Shown: one piece after another, positions 51,299-59,444 of the stretch
How the letters are laid out: every line of letters starts with the position of its first letter
Numbering within the stretch: the first letter of the stretch is position 1
Source of the DNA: Bacteroidales bacterium
GTDB lineage: Bacteria; Bacteroidota; Bacteroidia; Bacteroidales; Bacteroidaceae
DNA: 59,444 bases
Direction: 5' to 3'
Assembly (NCBI GenBank): GCA_030528885.1
Contig: JAUMXY010000012.1
Location: 1 to 59,444 of the forward strand
The notes under the pieces: model-generated
Told to the model about the DNA's origin: nothing
What the model saw: the letters and a program-made list of their open reading frames with translations, nothing else
Database searches by the model: none
Position numbers and translations under genes: made by a program

Positions 51299-52615
51299 AT
51301 GATACACAATCCAGAGATAGAGTGCATGTCTCGCGAAGATATGCGTAAGCTGCAATCAGAACGTCTGCAAAAGACCGTAAAGACCTGCTACGAAAATGTC
51401 CCTTTCTACAAGAGAAAGATGGACGAGATGGGCGTAAAGCCTGAAGACATCAAGAGCATCGACGATATTGTCAAGCTGCCTTTCACCACCAAGCACGACC
51501 TTCGTGATGAATATCCATTCGGACTTCAGGCTGTCCCACAAAGCGAGATTCGCCGCATTCACGCATCATCAGGAACTACAGGAAAGCCCGTTGTCGGAAC
51601 CTATACAGAAAACGACCTGAAGATGTGGGCAGAATGTGTGGCACGTGTCTTGGCTGTTGGCGACGTAGGCCCAGGTGACATCGTACAGGTAGCCTACGGA
51701 TACGGACTCTTCACTGGAGGATTGGGAGCACATGACGGCGCAGCTCTCCGTGGAGCCATCCAGTTGCCGACCTCTTCAGGCAACTCTGAGAAGCAGACGA
51801 TGCTGATGAAAGACTTTGGCACGACAGCCCTTTGCTGCACCCCATCCTATGCCCTGCACTTGGCAGAGGTAATAGAAAAGAACCCAGACATCAAGCCAGA
51901 AGACCTGAAGCTGCGTGTTGGATTCTTCGGTGCTGAACCATGGACATGGGGCATCCGCCGAGAGCTGGAGAAAAAGCTACACCTCAAAGCAATTGACATT
52001 TACGGATTGACAGAGATGTGCGGTCCCGGTGTTGGCGGCGAATGCCAATTCCAAAACGGCACACACGTAGCTGAAGACATGTTCTATCCTGAAATCATCA
52101 ACCCTGAAACACTTGAGCCAGTGGCGCCAGGCGAAGAGGGCGAGTTGGTGTTTACTTCCCTGTGCAAAGAAGCAATGCCAATCCTCCGCTATCGCACTCG
52201 AGACCTCACACACCTCATCTATGAGCCTTGTGAATGTGGACGCACCTCTGTCCGTCTTGGAAAGATTTTAGGCCGCAGCGATGATATGCTCATCATCCGC
52301 GGTGTAAACGTCTTCCCTTCACAGATAGAAACCGTCTTGACAGAGTTCCCAGTATTTACTCCACAGTATTTCATCACGGTAGATCGCAAGAACAACGAAG
52401 ACACGTTTGACCTCGACGTTGAGCTGCGCGCCGAATACTTCTCTCCCAACCCGTCTAAGCAGATGCCGTTCATCAAGCCGCTTTACGACCGCATCGTCAG
52501 CATGGTGGGCATTAAGCCAAACATCCACATCAAGGAGCCAGGCAACATCGAACGCTCCATTGGCAAGGCAAAGCACGTGCTCGACAAGAGAACGCTTCTG
52601 GCGGATTGGAAATAA
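51299..52615 (+). CDS. paaK: Phenylacetate-CoA ligase, copy 1
   Basis: A 438-residue AMP-forming ligase that joins phenylacetate or another arylacetate to CoA. The nucleotide-binding loop is HASSGTTGKP, followed by YGYGLFTGGLGAHDGA, DIYGLTEMCGPGVGGEC and YRTRDLTHL; the C-terminal lid starts around GRSDDMLIIRGVNVFPSQIE. I chose the ATG at 51299 (MIHNPEIECMS), as in homologues, not 51284. It follows iorB across the structured spacer. A second paaK of the same length is encoded 1.4 kb downstream. Confidence 0.92.
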   Translation: MIHNPEIECMSREDMRKLQSERLQKTVKTCYENVPFYKRKMDEMGVKPEDIKSIDDIVKLPFTTKHDLRDEYPFGLQAVPQSEIRRIHASSGTTGKPVVGTYTENDLKMWAECVARVLAVGDVGPGDIVQVAYGYGLFTGGLGAHDGAALRGAIQLPTSSGNSEKQTMLMKDFGTTALCCTPSYALHLAEVIEKNPDIKPEDLKLRVGFFGAEPWTWGIRRELEKKLHLKAIDIYGLTEMCGPGVGGECQFQNGTHVAEDMFYPEIINPETLEPVAPGEEGELVFTSLCKEAMPILRYRTRDLTHLIYEPCECGRTSVRLGKILGRSDDMLIIRGVNVFPSQIETVLTEFPVFTPQYFITVDRKNNEDTFDLDVELRAEYFSPNPSKQMPFIKPLYDRIVSMVGIKPNIHIKEPGNIERSIGKAKHVLDKRTLLADWK

Positions 52616-52658
52616 GAACGAATACAACTTGATTAGAAGTTAAGAACATTCATCTTAT

Positions 52659-53975
52659 ATGAATACTCCTTTAGATTATAAGATAGTCACCGAGGCCATC
52701 GAGAGCATGGCTCTCGGTGATTTCTCGCAAGCAACTATCCGCGACATCCAGTCGCTGTCAAAGGTGCTTGAAGAGAAGACAGGGCAACCTATCATCCACC
52801 TCGAGATGGGTGTGCCAGGCCTACAGCCATCAGACATCGCCCTTAAAGCAGAGCAGGAAGCCTTGGCGAAAGGATGCGCTACCATATACCCTCCCAACGG
52901 GGGAATACCCCGCATCAAGAATGCTGCATCACAATTCGTGAAAGCTTTCATCGGAGTGGACATCGACCCTTTGTGCTGCATCCCAACAACAGGCAGCATG
53001 CAAGGAACATTCGCCACTTTTACGGCATGGTACCGAGCAATGCCTGAGAAGGACACCGTCTTATTCATACATCCGGGTTTCCCTGTACAAACAACACAGT
53101 GCGATGTCATTGGACTGAAACACATTGGGCTTGACATACACGGATACCGTGGCGATGCACTCATTGCAAAGCTGGACGAAATCCTTTCCGCCGGCAACAT
53201 CTGCGGCATTGTATATTCCAACCCTAACAACCCTTCATGGGTATGCTTCAACGAAGAAGAACTGGAAGGGCTCGGCAAGCTGGCAGACAAGCACGATGTC
53301 ATCATCTTGGAGGATTTGGCTTATTTTGCCATGGATTTCCGCCGCGACCTGTCACATCCTTTCGAAGCACCGTTCCAAGCGACAGTGGCACGCTACACAG
53401 AGAATTACATTCTTGCCATCTCAGGCTCGAAAGCATTCTCTTATGCGGGACAGCGCATCGGCGTCACCTGCATCAGCAACAAGCTTTATCATCGTGTATA
53501 TCCTGCGCTTAAAGACAACTATGGCGTTGGCGAGTTTGGCAATTTCTTCTGCAACCGATTGATGTACACCCTTTCAAGCGGAACGACCCACAGTGTACAG
53601 CACGCAATGGCTGCCTTGATGGAAGCCGCTTGCGATGGTTCATACAACTTCCTTGCCGATGTCAAGGAGTATGGCAGAAGGGCCAAGTACATGAAGGAAG
53701 TCTTGTTGTCAAACGGATTCTATCTGGTTTACGACAATGACCTCGGCGCACCACTTGCCGACGGTTTCTACTTCACGGTTCAATACCCAGGAATGACAGA
53801 CCTCCAGCTCACCCGTGAACTGATGTACTACGGCATCGCCGTGTTCCCGCTTGACACCATGGGGTCAGAGGAGCAGGGCGTGCGTGTATGCACATCATTC
53901 TTCCAGAAGGAGCAAGAATCAGTGTTCAAAGAGCGCATCGAAGCATTCCACAAAGACCATACACATCTTATATAA
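52659..53975 (+). CDS. Class I/II aminotransferase, probably aromatic
   Basis: A 438-residue PLP-dependent enzyme. The cofactor aspartate is in IILEDLAYFAMDF, the Schiff-base lysine in ISGSKAFSYAGQRIG, and SNPNNPSWVCF is the phosphate-side loop. Its place between two paaK genes after iorAB suggests it interconverts aromatic amino acids and their 2-oxoacids, linking them to the aryl-CoA pool. That is inference from context. It is long for the family because of an N-terminal extension. Confidence 0.85.
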   Translation: MNTPLDYKIVTEAIESMALGDFSQATIRDIQSLSKVLEEKTGQPIIHLEMGVPGLQPSDIALKAEQEALAKGCATIYPPNGGIPRIKNAASQFVKAFIGVDIDPLCCIPTTGSMQGTFATFTAWYRAMPEKDTVLFIHPGFPVQTTQCDVIGLKHIGLDIHGYRGDALIAKLDEILSAGNICGIVYSNPNNPSWVCFNEEELEGLGKLADKHDVIILEDLAYFAMDFRRDLSHPFEAPFQATVARYTENYILAISGSKAFSYAGQRIGVTCISNKLYHRVYPALKDNYGVGEFGNFFCNRLMYTLSSGTTHSVQHAMAALMEAACDGSYNFLADVKEYGRRAKYMKEVLLSNGFYLVYDNDLGAPLADGFYFTVQYPGMTDLQLTRELMYYGIAVFPLDTMGSEEQGVRVCTSFFQKEQESVFKERIEAFHKDHTHLI

Positions 53976-53986
53976 TATATATAATC

Positions 53987-55303
53987 ATGGACGACAAATC
54001 ACCATATCTTCACCCGCAATACGAGACGCTGTCTCGCGAGGAACTGGCCACACTGCAGCTGGAGCGCCTGCAAGCAACGGTAAAGCATTGCATGAACTCC
54101 CCCTTCTACAAGAAACGATTTGAAGAAGCAGGACTGAAGCCCGAAGACATCAAAACACTGGACGACATACGCAAGATACCTTTTACCACCAAGCAGGATT
54201 TGCGCGAAACTTATCCTTTCGGAATGGCAAGCGTACCTCTTCGTCAGTGTGTACGTCTGCACTCTTCTTCGGGAACAACGGGCAATCCAACAGTTATTCT
54301 CCACACCCAGAAGGACCTTGACGAGTGGGCTAACGCCGTTGCTCGCTGCCTTTGGATGGTAGGGCTCCGACCTGACGACGTGTTCCAGAACTCTTCTGGC
54401 TACGGAATGTTCACAGGCGGACTTGGCTTTCAATACGGTGCTGAGCGACTTGGCGCGCTCACGGTTCCTGCTGCCGCAGGCAATTCGCTGCGCCAAATCA
54501 AGTTCATCAAAGACTTCGGCACAACAGCAATCCATGCAGTGCCCAGCTACGTGACACGTCTGTACGAAGTCATGCAGGAGGCAGGCGTTGACCCACGCAA
54601 AGACACCAAGCTGAAGGTTCTCGCCATCGGAGCCGAACCGCACTCTGAAGAACAGCGCAAGCGCATCGAGCAGATGCTTGGCGTGAAGGCATACAACTCG
54701 TTTGGCATGAGCGAGATGTGCGGCCCTGGCGTTGCGTTTGAATGTCAGGAGCAGAATGGCTTGCACTTTTGGGAAGACTACTACATCGTCGAGATTGTTG
54801 ACCCGGAGACTTTAGAGCCTGTGCCAGACGGAGAGATTGGCGAGCTGGTGCTCACCACCCTCAACCGAGAGGCTATGCCAATGCTGCGCTACCGCACTCG
54901 CGACCTGACTCGCGTGCTCGGACGCACTTGTCCTTGCGGACGCAACCACATCCGCCTCGACCGCATGCGCGGACGTTCTGACGACATGATTGTACTGCGT
55001 GGCGTGAACATCTTCCCTATCCAGATTGAAAAGATTCTGATGCAATTCAAGGAACTGGCAAGCAACTACCTCATTACGCTCACAACCGACGACGACAATG
55101 ACAACATGACCGTTGAGGTGGAGCTGGAGGAATTGTTCACCGACGATTTCCAGCGTCTGCTGGCATTAGAGAAAGACATCAAACGCCGCCTGAAGGACGA
55201 GATTCTCCTCACCCCACACGTGAAGCTGGTTCCCAAAGGAACACTGCCCGTTTCCGAAGGCAAGGCTGTCCGAGTAATTGACAAACGTAAAGTATATCAG
55301 TAA
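53987..55303 (+). CDS. paaK: Phenylacetate-CoA ligase, copy 2
   Basis: A 438-residue paralogue of copy 1, with LHSSSGTTGNP, SGYGMFTGGLGFQYGAERLG, SFGMSEMCGPGVAFECQEQ and YRTRDLTRVLGRTCPCGR. Many substrate-side residues differ from copy 1 (for example ALTVPAAAGNS against AIQLPTSSGNS), so the two may prefer different arylacetates such as phenylacetate, indoleacetate or 4-hydroxyphenylacetate. I chose the ATG at 53987, 11 bases after the aminotransferase. The ACT gene follows 2 bases later. Confidence 0.92.
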   Translation: MDDKSPYLHPQYETLSREELATLQLERLQATVKHCMNSPFYKKRFEEAGLKPEDIKTLDDIRKIPFTTKQDLRETYPFGMASVPLRQCVRLHSSSGTTGNPTVILHTQKDLDEWANAVARCLWMVGLRPDDVFQNSSGYGMFTGGLGFQYGAERLGALTVPAAAGNSLRQIKFIKDFGTTAIHAVPSYVTRLYEVMQEAGVDPRKDTKLKVLAIGAEPHSEEQRKRIEQMLGVKAYNSFGMSEMCGPGVAFECQEQNGLHFWEDYYIVEIVDPETLEPVPDGEIGELVLTTLNREAMPMLRYRTRDLTRVLGRTCPCGRNHIRLDRMRGRSDDMIVLRGVNIFPIQIEKILMQFKELASNYLITLTTDDDNDNMTVEVELEELFTDDFQRLLALEKDIKRRLKDEILLTPHVKLVPKGTLPVSEGKAVRVIDKRKVYQ

Positions 55304-55305
55304 TT

Positions 55306-55725
55306 ATGACAATCAAACAATTATCCATCTTCATAGAGAACAAGGGAGGCACGCTCATCAATGTTCTCGACCTGCTGAGCAAGGCTGGTATACAAATCAT
55401 TGCATCAACCATTGCCGACACCAAGGATTACGGCATCTACCGTGTGCTTTGCGACAATCCAGCACAGGCGTATCTCATCCTGAAGGAAGCAGGCATCAAT
55501 GCACAGCTGTCTGATGTCATTGCCCTCAGCATTGATGACGTGCCAGGCCGTGCCGCAGCTGCTGTCAAACTGATTTCTGATGCAGGAGTCAGCATACTCT
55601 ACCTGTACTCCTTCCTCTGGAAGGCCAAAGGCGTGCTTGTTTTCCGAACAGACCAAAGCGAAAAGGCCAAGGAAACCATCATGCTGAACAAGATGAATTT
55701 CCTCACTGAAGAAGACTTCCGATAG
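55306..55725 (+). CDS. Tandem ACT-domain protein
   Basis: A 139-residue protein made of two ACT domains (about 1-66 and 70-139): KQLSIFIENKGGTLINVLDL and VPGRAAAAVKLISDAGVSIL. ACT domains bind amino acids; free-standing ones next to iorA/paaK genes probably sense an aromatic amino acid and modulate the enzymes. It lies 2 bases after paaK copy 2 and ends the operon. Confidence 0.88.
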   Translation: MTIKQLSIFIENKGGTLINVLDLLSKAGIQIIASTIADTKDYGIYRVLCDNPAQAYLILKEAGINAQLSDVIALSIDDVPGRAAAAVKLISDAGVSILYLYSFLWKAKGVLVFRTDQSEKAKETIMLNKMNFLTEEDFR

Positions 55726-55780
55726 TGCCCTCATGCGGCATTTGGAAAAGGAAAAATCAGAAGATTCATTCTCTTTACAA

Positions 55781-55851
55781 TAACCGTACCCCTCGGGTCC
55801 GCCACATCGGACCCGAGGGGTACGCATTAGTGGACCCGAGGGGTACGGTTA
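55781..55851. repeat. Dispersed three-arm palindromic repeat, copy 2
   Basis: CGTACCCCTCGGGTCCG (55785-55801) pairs perfectly with CGGACCCGAGGGGTACG (55808-55824); a second partner arm at 55832-55851 pairs over 20 bp with 55781-55800. The same element is at 18092-18154. It lies after the ACT gene and may end that operon. The rest of the gap to 55981 shows no gene. Confidence 0.87.
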
Positions 55852-55981
55852 AATCCTTGCCGCAGAATGAAGTGTTCCTGCCCCTTCATCTGGATGCCTA
55901 TCGTGTGTCAGCAATCAAGAAGAATCTCGTCGCAGAAAACGCAAAACACGCTTCCGTCAAGCAAGGCCAGGAAAGATAGAA

Positions 55982-57787
55982 TCATTCACTTCCAACACAC
56001 TCCTTACGAATACGGGCTTGTGTGTAACTTTTCTTCTTGGTCAACATTTCACCAACAACTGTAACGTTCTCCGCGAACTTGATTTTCTTGGGAGAAATGT
56101 ACTTCGCCTTGGCATAACTTATCTTCATATCAATGATGCCATCCCGATAGACGGTCAAGCTTTCACCATCCATCGAAATGGTTAGATTGAAACGTCCCAG
56201 CTTTGTCTTGCTGAACCACTTCCCTCCTGTTGTAGCAGTATTCTCCGTCTGCCAGCTATCAGCAGTGCCCAGCACATTTTGCCCTACATAAGTGATTCCG
56301 CCCACTCTCAAATATGGATACTGCAATTCGTTGACGCCATAGACGATGTCTTCTTCCAAAGTCACGAGGTCACCCCGATAATTCTCTGCATCTATCTTCA
56401 CATCTGCGCTGAATGTATAGCCTTTGGACATCTCCATGCTCTCTGGCAACGCTCCATCTATCCGAATGCTGGTTGGATAAGCATTCTTGTATCTCGTATT
56501 CACAATCCAAAAGTAATAGTTGCCGTTCATCCACGTCAAACGGTGCGCACCATCCTTAGCAACTCCTTCTATCACAAAAGGACGCATATTGTTCAGCGCC
56601 GAACCTGTAGTAACGGGCTCACTTGAAACAACGTTCTTGCCATCCTCATCCATGGTATACTTCACGATTTCATACACCCCATTCACAGGAACAGAGCAAT
56701 ACACATCATGCGGGTTGTCACGATCAACCGCCATGCCACCCGAGTAGCACATCTCCACGCCCGGCGTCTGATGGAACTGCCCGCCGCCATTCGCAACAAA
56801 AACATTTTGCCAGGCATTCCCGTTCCATTTAGCATAATAATAATCATGGTTCTTCTTGTCCTGACTTATCTTTGTCATGCCAATCACAGGATTCCCCTGT
56901 TTGTCAAAAGCCATATTCCAAAGCCAATCGCGACGGTCGGCAGTCTTGTCCACAATCGTGTTAGGATAAGCACTCGCGTAGTCTTCCGTCTTCCTCACCG
57001 AGAACATGCCATCCTGCACAACGCTCAACTTCTTTCCCCTCACATCATACAGACACTTGTCATTCACATCAAAGACATTGCAGTACAGCCAGTTCGGATA
57101 TTCATTATCAGGATGCCCCGTCGTATAGGCCAAGTAAATCTTATCCTTTCCATTGCTGATGTACTTGGCATAAGGACGCGCCCCCGTCGATTTCACCATC
57201 TGGTAAGGTCCCCATGTAAATGTCATGTCATCATTCTCGTCAGGCAAACTCATCTGCGCCACAGTGGGATGCCAGCCGATGCCTCGCCAGCACATATAGA
57301 TATGATGAGGATCATCGCTAAGGATAAAAGGATTGGGATAGGTCGTATTATCCTTCGTATCCAACCGCTTCTCCTCGCCCAGGCAAGTAATGTCGCCCGG
57401 CTGTTTGCTGATTCTATAGTAGAAACAAGCCTCATCCGTGTGGCGAGAGTAAATAATCATCACTCGTTCATCGGGCAGCACCAAAAACGAAGGGTTGTCA
57501 TGGTCGTCCGGCTGAAACCAAGAGCGCACCAGCACCTCGGTTGTCGTGCCGGTGGTATAGTCCACCTGAGTCGCCTTGATGTTGCCATGCATATCTATAT
57601 ATCCGATATAGGTTGCATTGATAGTGCCCGACTCATTTTCGTAATGAAGCGCACGCGGATCGGCAAACCAGCACCAAGCGCCCTCGTCTGCCACGACATG
57701 CCCCGAATACGAAGACGTCGACTGCGCCCAAGCAGACACCACAAACGAAGCTGTCAAAAATAAAGAAAGGATAAATTTCTTCATCAT
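55982..57787 (-). CDS. Secreted BNR_4 family protein with lectin-like domain
   Basis: A 601-residue protein with a signal peptide ending near AWAQ (residue 21). Residues about 28-430 are a beta-propeller of the BNR_4 family (GAWCWFADPRALHY, PDDHDNPSFLVLPDERVMII, DPHHIYMCWRGIGWHPTVA). Some BNR_4 proteins are ulvan or related polysaccharide lyases (families PL24/PL25), others are unassigned. Residues about 440-590 look like a concanavalin A-like module (FSADVKIDAENYRGDLVTLE). It probably acts on a plant, algal or host glycan, substrate unknown. No recognisable type IX sorting tail is present. Confidence 0.78.
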   Translation of the reverse strand: MMKKFILSLFLTASFVVSAWAQSTSSYSGHVVADEGAWCWFADPRALHYENESGTINATYIGYIDMHGNIKATQVDYTTGTTTEVLVRSWFQPDDHDNPSFLVLPDERVMIIYSRHTDEACFYYRISKQPGDITCLGEEKRLDTKDNTTYPNPFILSDDPHHIYMCWRGIGWHPTVAQMSLPDENDDMTFTWGPYQMVKSTGARPYAKYISNGKDKIYLAYTTGHPDNEYPNWLYCNVFDVNDKCLYDVRGKKLSVVQDGMFSVRKTEDYASAYPNTIVDKTADRRDWLWNMAFDKQGNPVIGMTKISQDKKNHDYYYAKWNGNAWQNVFVANGGGQFHQTPGVEMCYSGGMAVDRDNPHDVYCSVPVNGVYEIVKYTMDEDGKNVVSSEPVTTGSALNNMRPFVIEGVAKDGAHRLTWMNGNYYFWIVNTRYKNAYPTSIRIDGALPESMEMSKGYTFSADVKIDAENYRGDLVTLEEDIVYGVNELQYPYLRVGGITYVGQNVLGTADSWQTENTATTGGKWFSKTKLGRFNLTISMDGESLTVYRDGIIDMKISYAKAKYISPKKIKFAENVTVVGEMLTKKKSYTQARIRKECVGSE

Positions 57788-57817
57788 GGAAATTCAATTT
57801 TTAGTTAGTTAACATCG

Positions 57818-57825
57818 CAAAGATA
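57818..57825 (-). promoter_or_regulatory. -7 element of the BNR_4 gene
   Basis: TATCTTTG on the minus strand, 30 bases before the ATG at 57787. No clear -33 box. Confidence 0.55.
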
Positions 57826-57879
57826 AGGAATTAAAATGAAAAAGGAATAAACAGGCATCGTAAAACAGAAGAAAATCAC

Positions 57880-57887
57880 TAACTTTG
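57880..57887 (+). promoter_or_regulatory. -7 element of the thioesterase gene
   Basis: TAACTTTG on the plus strand, 24 bases before the ATG at 57912. It is back to back with the BNR_4 promoter, 54 bases apart. Confidence 0.55.
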
Positions 57888-57911
57888 TCATCAAGAAGAA
57901 ACAAAAGAACT

Positions 57912-58325
57912 ATGACACTGCTTGAGAACCTCAACACCCAAGACCGCTTCGCCGCAAGCATAGGTGCACAACTCACCGAGATAAGAGAAGGATACGCCAA
58001 AGCGGAACTGACCGTCACAGAACGACATCTGAACGGAGCCAACGTATGCCAAGGCGGCGTGATGTACACACTGGCCGACCTCGCCTTTGCAGGAGTGGCA
58101 AACTGCCACGGAACACTTACGCTCGGCATCAGCAACACCATCACATTCCTGCATTCCGCCCAGCTCGGCGACCACCTCACAGCCGAATGCACAGAACTGC
58201 TCGACCATCGCAAACTGCCCTACTGCGATATTAAAGTAACCAACCAGAACGGAGAACTGCTTGCAGCCGTGACAGGATTGGCATACCGAATGAGGAGAGA
58301 CTTCCCCTTCGACACGCTCATGTAA
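57912..58325 (+). CDS. PaaI-type hotdog thioesterase
   Basis: A 137-residue hotdog-fold acyl-CoA thioesterase. The catalytic-side segment NGANVCQGGVMYTLADLAFAG is the family motif, followed by GISNTITFLHSAQLGDHLTAE. PaaI enzymes hydrolyse hydroxyphenylacetyl-CoA and related aryl-CoAs, so it could work with the paaK/iorAB operon 2 kb upstream, though it has its own promoter. I chose the ATG at 57912 because the longer frame starts inside the promoter. Confidence 0.87.
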   Translation: MTLLENLNTQDRFAASIGAQLTEIREGYAKAELTVTERHLNGANVCQGGVMYTLADLAFAGVANCHGTLTLGISNTITFLHSAQLGDHLTAECTELLDHRKLPYCDIKVTNQNGELLAAVTGLAYRMRRDFPFDTLM

Positions 58326-58358
58326 ACATCGCTTCACAACACTCTTTTCAGACAAGCA

Positions 58359-59090
58359 ATGATTCCCCTCCTTGACGTACATACCCACACCATCGTTTCC
58401 GGCCATGCCTTCAGCACACTCAACGAAATGATTGTTGAAGCACAAAAGCACCAACTCATAGTATTTGGCGTCACAGAACACGGACCAGACATTCCAGGAA
58501 CCTGTCCGCCCATCTATTTCCGCAACCAGCATGTTGTTCCACGCCAATACGGCGATATGCGCCTGCTTCTCGGAGCCGAACTGAACATTATCGACTACGA
58601 GGGGAATGTCGACATCACTGATGACGAAACGCTTGACAGCATGGACCACATCATCGCAGGCTTGCACAAGCTATGCTACACCGACGGCACTCGAGAACAG
58701 AACACTTCCGCCCTTCTCGGAGCCATCGAGAACCCACGAATACACATCATCTCACACCCTTGCGACGGAACAGCCACCGACTTCGACATAGAAGCAATGG
58801 TACAGGCCGCACACCGCACGGGAACTCTCCTCGAGCTCAACAGCAGTTCACTCAATCCCCAACGAGGCAAGCATCTCGCCCACCCCCTTTTTGTACAGAT
58901 GCTTGAACTCTGCAAGAAGTACGACAGCCCCATCATCCTTGGCAGCGACGCCCACCACACCTCTGGCATCTGCGACTACCGCTACGCCCTGCCCCTGCTC
59001 CAAGAAACAGCATTTCCAGAAGAACTGATTATCAACGACAAGCCGCAAGCATTCCTGCAAATCATCGGAAAGCAGGAAGGCACACAGTAA
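58359..59090 (+). CDS. PHP-domain phosphoesterase
   Basis: A 243-residue enzyme of the PHP family (YcdX-like). Metal-binding motifs are DVHTHTIVSGHAFST at residues 6-20, GAELNI, IISHPCD and the C-terminal LGSDAHH. It hydrolyses a phosphoester with a cluster of metal ions; the natural substrate is unknown. It lies 33 bases after the thioesterase gene and probably shares its transcript. Confidence 0.88.
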   Translation: MIPLLDVHTHTIVSGHAFSTLNEMIVEAQKHQLIVFGVTEHGPDIPGTCPPIYFRNQHVVPRQYGDMRLLLGAELNIIDYEGNVDITDDETLDSMDHIIAGLHKLCYTDGTREQNTSALLGAIENPRIHIISHPCDGTATDFDIEAMVQAAHRTGTLLELNSSSLNPQRGKHLAHPLFVQMLELCKKYDSPIILGSDAHHTSGICDYRYALPLLQETAFPEELIINDKPQAFLQIIGKQEGTQ

Positions 59091-59135
59091 CATGCCCCCC
59101 TTTTTTTTCGCAAAAGCTAAAAAAAGCACTAAAAA

Positions 59136-59167
59136 TTTGGCAGAGAAGAAAAAAAGAGCTACCTTTG
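59136..59167 (+). promoter_or_regulatory. Consensus promoter for the tRNA-Phe pair
   Basis: TTTG at 59136-59139, 20 bases, then TACCTTTG at 59160-59167, followed by CACTCGCA as at the CAT tRNA promoter (17590). Confidence 0.85.
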
Positions 59168-59192
59168 CACTCGCAAAAACGCAATGAGTGTT

Positions 59193-59265
59193 GGTGCCAT
59201 AGCTCAGTAGGTAGAGCATCGGACTGAAAATCCGTGTGTCCCCGGTTCGAATCCTGGTGGCACCA
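59193..59265 (+). tRNA. tRNA-Phe (GAA), copy 1
   Basis: A 73-nt cloverleaf: acceptor GGTGCCA with TGGCACC, D arm AGCTCAGTAGGTAGAGC, anticodon GAA in ACTGAAAAT, T arm GGTTCGAATCC. The CCA end is not encoded. Confidence 0.95.
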
Positions 59266-59330
59266 CACACACCCAAAGCGCCTTGCAAGAAAACGTCAAA
59301 CAACTCCTGTTTTTACAGCAGAATTGACAA

Positions 59331-59403
59331 GGTGCCATAGCTCAGTAGGTAGAGCATCGGACTGAAAATCCGTGTGTCCCCGGTTCGAATCCTGGTGGCA
59401 CCA
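59331..59403 (+). tRNA. tRNA-Phe (GAA), copy 2
   Basis: Identical over 73 nt to copy 1, 65 bases downstream, presumably on the same transcript. CCA is not encoded. An ATG at 59424 opens a frame to the window end but is too short to call. Confidence 0.95.
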
Positions 59404-59444
59404 CGAAGAATCACAGCAAAAAGATGAAAACCTCTGAATTTCAA

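Noticed and set aside
53999-54766. 255-residue minus-strand ORF
   Set aside because: Antisense shadow of the second paaK.
55405-55827. 140-residue minus-strand ORF opposite the ACT gene
   Set aside because: Antisense shadow whose N-terminus comes from the dispersed repeat.
56708-57763. 351-residue plus-strand ORF
   Set aside because: Exact antisense shadow of the BNR_4 gene with many arginine, histidine and isoleucine residues and no domain.
57891-58667. 258-residue minus-strand ORF
   Set aside because: Lies opposite the thioesterase and PHP genes, both well supported.
59424-59444. Start of a further gene at the right edge
   Set aside because: Only seven codons are visible, too few to judge.

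Overview
The window looks like a chromosome segment from a gut- or oral-type Bacteroidales bacterium, most likely Prevotella or a close relative. The reasons are the many Bacteroidetes-type promoters (TTTG, about 19-21 bases, then TANNTTTG), secreted enzymes with short C-terminal sorting-like tails, a UpxY/UpxZ-led polysaccharide locus, an HmuY-HmuR heme pair and a DUF4491 protein. The genus is inferred, not proven.

Layout. 1-3.6 kb: a secreted GH98-type glycosidase. 3.6-7.8 kb (minus): a tight five-gene unit prfB, CYTH protein, VanZ-like protein, sodium symporter, HAD phosphatase. 7.8-12.3 kb (plus): an LptF/G-type permease, ribBA and a class I aminotransferase. The prfB and permease promoters are identical 31-bp inverted copies. 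12.5-16.3 kb: a 1261-residue secreted enzyme resembling a polysaccharide lyase. 16.3-17.2 kb: fabI (minus), preceded by an 83-bp tandem duplication. 17.6 kb: a tRNA with anticodon CAT.

18.2-37.7 kb (minus): one long surface polysaccharide locus. A consensus promoter at 37664-37694 and a leader of about 460 nt precede upxY and upxZ. Then come a probable CMP-legionaminic acid pathway (legB, legC, legH, legI, legG, legF, ptmE), a surface-polysaccharide protein, Wzx, a TupA-type ATP-grasp protein, glycosyltransferases, Wzy, acetyltransferases and a nucleotidyltransferase. The central part (about 20-29 kb) is visibly AT-rich. Arrays of degenerate 7-bp units lie inside upxZ, inside the last nucleotidyltransferase gene, and at several gene junctions, where they coincide with TTG or GTG starts. 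This is the strongest candidate for an undescribed variation mechanism.

38.1-42.9 kb (plus): three paralogous secreted proteins of unknown function packed around an ECF-type sigma factor and a single-pass anti-sigma-like protein. 42.9-48.8 kb: a LuxR-type regulator, mutY, DUF4491, then a heme-uptake set (calycin-like lipoprotein, HmuY-like lipoprotein, TonB-dependent receptor). 49.0-55.7 kb (plus): an aromatic 2-oxoacid / aryl-CoA operon (iorA, iorB, two paaK, an aminotransferase, an ACT protein). 56-59.1 kb: a secreted BNR_4 protein (minus), a hotdog thioesterase and a PHP phosphoesterase. The window ends with two identical tRNA-Phe genes.

All family assignments come from reading motifs by eye. 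No database search or folding program was run.
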